Of a stretch of 64,000 nucleotides of DNA, positions 59,143-64,000 are shown one piece after another; positions within the stretch are counted from its first letter, which is position 1, and every line of letters starts with the position of its first letter. The stretch comes from CAIOYC01 sp038327995 (GTDB taxonomy: Bacteria > Pseudomonadota > Alphaproteobacteria > Caulobacterales > Caulobacteraceae). The translations under genes and the position numbers were made by a program. The notes below the pieces were generated by a model that worked only from the letters and a program-made list of their open reading frames with translations, was not told where the DNA came from and did no database searches. The stretch covers positions 1 through 64,000 of the forward strand of contig JBBQLP010000011.1 of assembly GCA_038327995.1 (NCBI GenBank). The letters are read 5' to 3'.

Positions 59143-59934
59143 TCAGTCCTCGAATAGCCGCGCCTCGATCCGCGTCTTCATCGCCTCATCGACGCCCAGC
59201 CCGTCGCGAATATAGGCCTCCACCGAGCCGTGGCTCGCCTCGATCGCCTCCAGCGCCGTCTCCAGATAGATAGGCTCTACGCCCAGGGTCGTACGCACCG
59301 CCTCCGGCGTCGGCCTGCGTCCGCCCGAAATCTCCACCACATAATCGGTGAACAGGGGGATGCGCCGCGCAAACCGCGCCTCGTCATTGGTCAGCATATA
59401 GTCGGCGATGATGTCTTCGCGCGACACCCCCGCCAGATGATGGGTCAGGGCGGCGAGGATGCCGGTGCGGTCCTTGCCCGCCGCGCAGTGGATCAGGATT
59501 GGGCCAGAGCCCTCAGCTAGCGCCCGGAAGTAACGCGAGAACAGGTCGATGTGCCGTGGCTCGAACGGGGCGGCGCGATAATAGTCCACCAGAAAGTCGG
59601 CCATGGCCTTTGGCGACAGGTCCGAGGTGCGAAGGAAGATGTGATAGTGATCTTCGTCCTCGTCGCCGAGGTCGTTGGCGATCAACTCACCCTCGAACCG
59701 CGCGGGTCGTTGGGCGGGGTTGCGCTCGCGTTCGGCCTTCCTCCGAAGATCGACCACCGCCGCCAACCGCAAGGCTTCCACCCGTTCCAGATCGCCAGGC
59801 GTCGGCGTTCCGTGATTGGCAGAGCGATAGAGCAGACCCGTGCGGATCGTGCGTCCCGAAGCGGTGGGATAACCGCCGTAGTCGCGGAAGTTGTCGATGC
59901 CTTCGAGCGGCAGCTTGCGTTCAAAATCGGTCAT
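59143..59934 (-). CDS. Tyrosine-protein phosphatase (atypical, HCxxGKDRTG type)
   Basis: The 263-aa product from the ATG at 59932-59934 has the PTP loop IHCAAGKDRTGIL (Cys in HC, Arg in DRT) and the N-terminal pattern LEGIDNFRDYGGYPTASGRT seen in bacterial tyrosine/serine phosphatases such as MptpB-like proteins. It probably dephosphorylates proteins or phosphoinositides; the substrate is unknown. It is divergent from an alpha/beta hydrolase with 94 nt between starts. A longer frame exists upstream but overlaps the hydrolase. Confidence 0.9.
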   Translation of the reverse strand: MTDFERKLPLEGIDNFRDYGGYPTASGRTIRTGLLYRSANHGTPTPGDLERVEALRLAAVVDLRRKAERERNPAQRPARFEGELIANDLGDEDEDHYHIFLRTSDLSPKAMADFLVDYYRAAPFEPRHIDLFSRYFRALAEGSGPILIHCAAGKDRTGILAALTHHLAGVSREDIIADYMLTNDEARFARRIPLFTDYVVEISGGRRPTPEAVRTTLGVEPIYLETALEAIEASHGSVEAYIRDGLGVDEAMKTRIEARLFED

Positions 59935-60028
59935 GCGGGCTGCATACGACACAGATGCGACGGGATCGAGACGCGCTAGACGGATGGGACGCCTCCGGGC
60001 ATGGTCGCGGCTGTTCAGGGGACGACGC

Positions 60029-60784
60029 ATGACCGATTGGAAGCAGGATCGCTTCAAGAGCTTCGACGGGGTGGAGATCGCCTGGCGTTCGGCAGGAGAT
60101 GGCCGCACTGTTTTGATGTTGCATGGCTTTCTGGCTGATGCTGAGCGAAACTGGATCGCGCCGGGGATAGCCGACGTGGTAATCGCGGTGGGCTTCAAGG
60201 TGATCGCGCCGGACCTGCGCGGACACGGACGCTCCGGCGCGCCGACCGATCAGGCGAATTGGCCCAAGGACGTGCTGGCCGACGATCACTTCGCCTTGAT
60301 TCGCCACCTCGGTCTGATCGACTACGACCTCGTCGGCTATTCCCTCGGCGCGCGGACGGCAGCGCGGATGCTGGTGCGCGGCGCCACCCCCCGCCGCGCA
60401 GTGCTGGGCGGCATGGGCGCTTCGGGCGTGATGGAATCGGGCGCTCGGGCGGCCATGTTTGAGGACGCGATCCGCTACGGCGACAGGGCAAAAGACCCTC
60501 GCGCGGGGCACAGGGTCCACGCCATGATGGTGCAGGGCGGGCTGAACCCCGAGGCGATGCTGGGCGTGCTGTCCAGTTTCGTCCCGACGACCGAAGCGGA
60601 GTTGCGACGTATAAAGACGCCTACCTTGGTGGTTTCCGGCGACCGGGATCAGGACAACGGATCGGCGGAAGCCTTGGCCGAACTCCTGCCGAACGGGCAG
60701 GTCGCGTCCGTGCCTGGCGATCACCTTTCGGCGGTGGTCGAGCCCCTGCTCGCCAACACCATCGCTGCATTCCTGGCGGCCTGA
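60029..60784 (+). CDS. Alpha/beta hydrolase
   Basis: The 251-aa product from the ATG at 60029 (AGGGGA upstream) has VLMLHGFLADAERNW (oxyanion-side loop), DLRGHGRSG, the nucleophile elbow VGYSLGAR with Ser, and likely acid Asp in SGDRDQDN and His in GDHLSAV. It is a typical alpha/beta hydrolase without a signal. The substrate is not evident. It is followed 2 nt later by a methyltransferase, forming an operon. Confidence 0.9.
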   Translation: MTDWKQDRFKSFDGVEIAWRSAGDGRTVLMLHGFLADAERNWIAPGIADVVIAVGFKVIAPDLRGHGRSGAPTDQANWPKDVLADDHFALIRHLGLIDYDLVGYSLGARTAARMLVRGATPRRAVLGGMGASGVMESGARAAMFEDAIRYGDRAKDPRAGHRVHAMMVQGGLNPEAMLGVLSSFVPTTEAELRRIKTPTLVVSGDRDQDNGSAEALAELLPNGQVASVPGDHLSAVVEPLLANTIAAFLAA

Positions 60785-60786
60785 TC

Positions 60787-61542
60787 ATGGACCAGAACCG
60801 CCTCTCCTTCTTGGCCCACGCGACGCACCATTTCCTCAGCCCGATCTTCCCCGAGACGCTGGACCGGGTGCTGGCGTTCGCGGGCCTGACCTCGGCCTCG
60901 CGAGTCGTCGACCTTGGCTGCGGCACGGCGGCGATGGCGGCGCATATCGCGGACCGGTTCGGCGCGCACGTGGACGCGGTGGATCGCTCGCCGCTGATGA
61001 TCGCCGAAGCCGAAAAGCGCCTGTCCGGGCACGCCGCGCATGGCAGGGTGGCGCTGCATTGCACCTCATCGGTGGACTATCTGGCGAACGCTGAACCGGC
61101 GGACCTGGTGATCGCCATCGGCGCGGTGGCGCTGACCGAGGGCGCACAGGAGCCCGCCGCCGTGCTGGCGGAGTTGGCGAAATCGGTGAAACCGGGAGGC
61201 GCATTACTCTGGGGCGAAAGCAACTGGCGGCGCGAGCCCTCGCAAATGCTGCGGATGATCCTTGGCCCCACGGCCTCGGTGTTCGGAACCCATACCGACT
61301 ATATCCGCGCGGGGGAGGCGGCGGGTCTGCTCCCGCTCGTCGCCACCACCAGTTCCGAACAGGAGTGGGACGACTATTCATGGCGCTACACCACCACGCT
61401 GGAAAACCACGTCCGCGCCTACCCTGAAGACCCCGACGCCGCCATTATCCAGAACCGCGCCCAGGGCTGGCGCGCGCTCTACGTTCAGGAAAGTAGGGAC
61501 GCGATGGGGTTCGGGCTCTACCTGTTCAGGCGGGTGGCCTAA
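60787..61542 (+). CDS. SAM-dependent methyltransferase
   Basis: The 251-aa product has class I SAM-binding motif VVDLGCGTAAMAAHIA (about 39-54), DAVDRSPLMIAEAEKR and LVIAIGAVALTEGAQEPAAV. It lacks features that would tell whether the substrate is a small molecule or a nucleic acid. ATG start 2 nt after the hydrolase stop. Confidence 0.88.
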   Translation: MDQNRLSFLAHATHHFLSPIFPETLDRVLAFAGLTSASRVVDLGCGTAAMAAHIADRFGAHVDAVDRSPLMIAEAEKRLSGHAAHGRVALHCTSSVDYLANAEPADLVIAIGAVALTEGAQEPAAVLAELAKSVKPGGALLWGESNWRREPSQMLRMILGPTASVFGTHTDYIRAGEAAGLLPLVATTSSEQEWDDYSWRYTTTLENHVRAYPEDPDAAIIQNRAQGWRALYVQESRDAMGFGLYLFRRVA

Positions 61543-61549
61543 ACTTGGA

Positions 61550-61912
61550 GTGATCGAAATTCGCGCCAATCAGTTTCATATTATCAAGATTACGGTAAGG
61601 ACCGCGCTAGTCCTTTTTGTGGTTTGGGCGCTCTACGGTCTGGTCAGGTTGGTATTGCTCGAATATGAATTGACAGCTCATCGTCCCGGGAGCCCGGACG
61701 ATACATTGGGCTATATTATACCCCATGTTGGTAAGCTTTCGACCGGCGTAAGGGACACATTTATCTCGCAGAAAGACCACATGGAGCGGAACGCGGCAAT
61801 TATCGCGACCGTAGTGCCCGTTGCTGGGTACTTCGCGATTATCGCTCTGTCTCGATCAACGCGGAACTGGGTGAGAGGTATAATGGGTTGGCCTTCGGAA
61901 GGCTCTGATTAA
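61550..61912 (+). CDS. Small predicted membrane protein, unknown function
   Basis: The 120-aa product from a GTG at 61550 has a helix ALVLFVVWALYGLVRLVLLE (about 16-35), a polar middle with YIIPHVGKLSTGVRD and a second helix IIATVVPVAGYFAIIAL (about 85-101). The coding region is visibly more AT-rich than neighbours. The GTG has GGAG overlapping it, so the start is uncertain. I do not recognise a family. It begins 8 nt after the methyltransferase and ends 26 nt before the convergent fur gene stop. Confidence 0.5.
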   Translation: MIEIRANQFHIIKITVRTALVLFVVWALYGLVRLVLLEYELTAHRPGSPDDTLGYIIPHVGKLSTGVRDTFISQKDHMERNAAIIATVVPVAGYFAIIALSRSTRNWVRGIMGWPSEGSD

Positions 61913-61937
61913 GCGGCCTTTTCAAGCCATCTTCGCC

Positions 61938-62357
61938 CTACCCCTTCTCCCCGTCCTCGAGCGGCACACCGTAGAGTTCCAGCCGGTGGTCCACCAGTTT
62001 GTAGCCGAGGCGTTTGGCGATTAGGGCCTGAAGCTTTTCGATCTCCTCGTCCATGAACTCCACCACCGCGCCCGACTTCATGTCGATCAGGTGGTCGTGG
62101 TGCGCCTCGGGCAGTTCCTCGTAGCGCGAGCGGCCGTCGCGGAACTCGTGGCGAGCGATGATCCCCGCCTCCTCGAACAGACGCACGGTGCGGTAGACGG
62201 TGGCGATTGAGATATGCGGGTCGATGTTGTGGGATCGGCGGTAAAGCTCCTCCACATCCGGGTGGTCGGTGGACTGCGACAGGGCGCGGGCGACGACGCG
62301 GCGCTGGTCGGTCATGCGCATCCCCTTCTCGACGCAAAGATTTTCGATTCGATCCAC
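61938..62357 (-). CDS. fur: Ferric uptake regulator family protein Fur
   Basis: The 139-aa product from a GTG (GGGAG 7 nt upstream) has a winged-helix domain (MTDQRRVVARALSQSTDHPD, ATVYRTVRLFEEAGIIARHE) and the metal site region AHHDHLIDMKSGAVVEF, ending LGYKLVDHRLELYGVP, typical of alphaproteobacterial Fur. It lacks the C-terminal CxxC pairs of E. coli Fur, as in many relatives. It represses or controls iron uptake in related bacteria. It lies 48 nt after rimI and converges with the small membrane-protein gene. Confidence 0.93.
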   Translation of the reverse strand: MDRIENLCVEKGMRMTDQRRVVARALSQSTDHPDVEELYRRSHNIDPHISIATVYRTVRLFEEAGIIARHEFRDGRSRYEELPEAHHDHLIDMKSGAVVEFMDEEIEKLQALIAKRLGYKLVDHRLELYGVPLEDGEKG

Positions 62358-62405
62358 GCGCGGCTCCCGGCTGTTGCTGGATCATAGTCGGCGCAGGACC
62401 GCCTG

Positions 62406-62852
62406 TTAAGCGCCAGCAGCGCCGAGGCCGCGTCTCAGCACCAGGGCGTCCATCGGCGGGCCATTGGCGCGGCGATAGTATCCCGACCGGCGCCCCGCCT
62501 CCTCAAAACCGGCGGCGCGGTAAAGAGCGAGGGCCGCGAGGTTGTCTTCCGCCACTTCCAGGAACAACGACGACGCCCCCGCTTCGTTGGCTGAGAGCGC
62601 CGCCGCCTCCACCAGCGCCCGACCAAGCCCTGCCCGCCTGGACCCGGGATCGACGGCGAGTGTCAGCACCTCCGCCTCTCCCGCCAGAGCGCGGATCAGG
62701 ATGAAGCCCTCCTTTGGGTCGTCTGCCACGAGCGTGATCGCCCCGGCGTCGCCCATGAACCCTTTGAGCGCCTTTGCAGTCCAGGGGGTCTCGAAGGCCG
62801 AGGCGTGGATTACAGCCAGGGCGGGCGCATCATCGAGGATCGCCCGCCTCAT
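62406..62852 (-). CDS. rimI: Ribosomal-protein-alanine N-acetyltransferase RimI
   Basis: The 148-aa GNAT product from the ATG at 62850-62852 has VLTLAVDPGSRRAGLGRALV, the acetyl-CoA loop, and LEVAEDNLAALALYRAAGFE, then GRRSGYYRR, as in RimI, which acetylates the S18 N-terminus. The ATG overlaps the tsaB stop (ATGA), and rimI next to tsaB is a conserved pair. A longer upstream frame through tsaB is rejected. Confidence 0.93.
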   Translation of the reverse strand: MRRAILDDAPALAVIHASAFETPWTAKALKGFMGDAGAITLVADDPKEGFILIRALAGEAEVLTLAVDPGSRRAGLGRALVEAAALSANEAGASSLFLEVAEDNLAALALYRAAGFEEAGRRSGYYRRANGPPMDALVLRRGLGAAGA

Positions 62853-63514
62853 TTGCCCCGCTCCGCCAGGGTCTTGGCGTCTGGCCCGCGCAGGTAAAGC
62901 GGGCTCGGAGGCGAGGTTGGGACGGACGCTGCGGCAGCGAGGCGCACGACAGCCTCTGGCGTGGGATAAGCCAGAGGAACGACGGCGACGTTTGGAACGC
63001 TCTCCGCCAGCAGGTGCGCGCCCGATCCGATCAACGTCACGGACGGGGCGGGTTGAGGTCCAATACCCAGCGTCTCGATGATCCCGCGCGCGCCCTCGAT
63101 ATCGACGATGTCGGGGTCGCACAGAGGCGCGCCGTCACGGAAAAGCTGGAGATAGACCCGGCCCCGGCGCGCATCGATCACCGCCGCCTTGACGCCTTCA
63201 GCCTCGACGCTCTCCGCCAGCGCTTGCAGCGAGCCGACCCCCACGAGAGGGGTCTCCCACGCCAGCGCCAGCCCCTTGGCGAGGGCGAGGCCGACGCGCA
63301 CCCCGGTGAACGAGCCTGGCCCCACCGTCACGCCGATCCGGTCCAGCACCTCGAACCTCACGCCCGCCTTCGCCATCGTCTCGCCGACCAGCACCGCCAG
63401 CCGTTCCTGATGCCCCCGCTCCATGGGATCGCAGCGGGTCGAGATCAGCCGTCCGTCCCTGGCCAAGGCGGCGGTGGTGGCGGAAAGCGCCGTATCGATG
63501 GCGAGAACAAGCAT
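62849..63514 (-). CDS. tsaB: tRNA threonylcarbamoyladenosine biosynthesis protein TsaB
   Basis: The 221-aa product has the TsaB/YeaZ ASKHA pattern: MLVLAIDTALSATTAALARD at the N-terminus, MERGHQERLAVLVGETM and VGPGSFTGVRVGLALAKGLA. It partners TsaD in t6A37 tRNA modification. It is shorter than TsaD and lacks the metal-binding histidines. Its stop overlaps rimI by 4 nt. Confidence 0.95.
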   Translation of the reverse strand: MLVLAIDTALSATTAALARDGRLISTRCDPMERGHQERLAVLVGETMAKAGVRFEVLDRIGVTVGPGSFTGVRVGLALAKGLALAWETPLVGVGSLQALAESVEAEGVKAAVIDARRGRVYLQLFRDGAPLCDPDIVDIEGARGIIETLGIGPQPAPSVTLIGSGAHLLAESVPNVAVVPLAYPTPEAVVRLAAAASVPTSPPSPLYLRGPDAKTLAERGK

Positions 63515-63557
63515 CCGCCCCGGCTAGACTTTGCGGGCGCCGGGTTCAAGCGCGATG

Positions 63558-64000
63558 TCAGATGACGGTGTTGGCCTCGTCGAAGCTCAAACGCGGTGAA
63601 CGTCCGAACAGATTCTCGTCCGTGCCGTGGCCGATGATGGTGATGAAGTTGGATTTGATGTTGGTCCCAGCGAAAAAGGCCGCATCGACCGCCGCATTGT
63701 TGAAGCCTGACATGGGCCCACACTGATAGCCCAGCGAGCGGGCGGCGATAAGCAGATAGGCGCCTTGCAGCGTGCCGTTGCGAAAGGCCGCCGTCTCGCG
63801 GAAGACCGGGTCCTGGAACCAGTCCTTCGCGCCCGGATTGTGCGGGAAAAGTTGCGGAATCTTCTCTGGGAAATCCAGATCGTGCCCGATAATGACCGTC
63901 ACGGGCGCCTTCATGATCTTGTCACCGTTAGACGGCATGGCCGTGGCGGCGAGCTTGGCCTTGCCCTCCTCGGACGAGACCCACACGAAACGCGCGGGGG
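63558..64000 (-). CDS. Nitroreductase-family protein, RutE-like (5' end cut by window edge)
   Basis: The frame is open to the window edge, so the N-terminus is missing and about 147 C-terminal residues are present. PARFVWVSSEEGKAKLAATA, KAPVTVIIGHDLDFPEKIPQ, HNPGAKDWF and the C-terminal GHGTDENLFGRSPRLSFDEA match malonic semialdehyde reductase RutE and relatives, FMN-dependent enzymes. It may take part in pyrimidine or beta-alanine breakdown; the exact substrate is uncertain. Confidence 0.85.
   Translation of the reverse strand, partial: PARFVWVSSEEGKAKLAATAMPSNGDKIMKAPVTVIIGHDLDFPEKIPQLFPHNPGAKDWFQDPVFRETAAFRNGTLQGAYLLIAARSLGYQCGPMSGFNNAAVDAAFFAGTNIKSNFITIIGHGTDENLFGRSPRLSFDEANTVI

Overview
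The window is high-GC chromosomal DNA from an alphaproteobacterium, most likely of the Caulobacterales (Caulobacter/Phenylobacterium relatives). The evidence is gene content and order: a complete S10-spc-alpha ribosomal cluster, a Caulobacter-type cpaABCDEF-tadBC pilus operon behind two Flp pilin genes, an alphaproteobacterial Fur next to rimI and tsaB, TonB-dependent receptors and DUF2807 proteins. No rRNA, CRISPR array, intact insertion sequence or prophage is visible. The species call is an inference.

Layout. 1-14205 (minus strand): 27 ribosomal-protein, adk, secY and rpoA genes read from rpsJ to a partial rplQ, with probable sigma70-type promoters before rpsJ and rpsM. A 220-nt non-coding stretch separates rplO from secY. 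14609-16154: a GH19 lysozyme/chitinase-like gene convergent with a secreted DUF2807 repeat protein. 16323-23761 (minus): TonB-dependent receptor, a 1341-aa Pls/PosA-type NRPS (A-T plus a membrane C-terminus with three repeats), a Sfp-type phosphopantetheinyl transferase and a lipoprotein cytochrome c. This is the best candidate here for an undescribed biosynthetic system. 23842-25092: arfB, an entericidin-like lipoprotein and a TonB-C-like secreted protein. 25450-30353: tRNA-Thr, metG, a proline-rich lipoprotein, rlmB, tRNA-Tyr and tRNA-Gly. 30397-31005: an unknown protein with an Ada-like cysteine motif.

31227-40500 (plus): flp1, flp2, cpaA, cpaB, cpaC, cpaD, cpaE, cpaF, tadB, tadC. Together they encode the pilin, prepilin peptidase, periplasmic protein, secretin, secretin-associated lipoprotein, ParA-like localisation ATPase, motor ATPase and platform of a type IVc (Tad) pilus. 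An MFS transporter and a PilZ protein follow. 42193-52436 (minus): a tripartite RND efflux operon (adaptor, two permeases, NodT-type outer-membrane lipoprotein); the adaptor has an unusual CpxP/LTxxQ-like C-terminal extension. 52805-54431: a GNAT acetyltransferase and a frameshifted FUSC-family exporter. 54576-56247: a small second Tad-related cluster (CpaC-like N-domain protein and two TadE/TadG-like pseudopilins).

56249-64000: UMF1-type MFS transporter, serine-pyruvate-type aminotransferase, tyrosine phosphatase divergent from an alpha/beta hydrolase-methyltransferase pair, a small membrane protein, then fur, rimI, tsaB and a partial RutE-type nitroreductase. Coordinates of starts were chosen by eye from Shine-Dalgarno sequences and family N-termini; domain calls are from sequence recognition without database searches.
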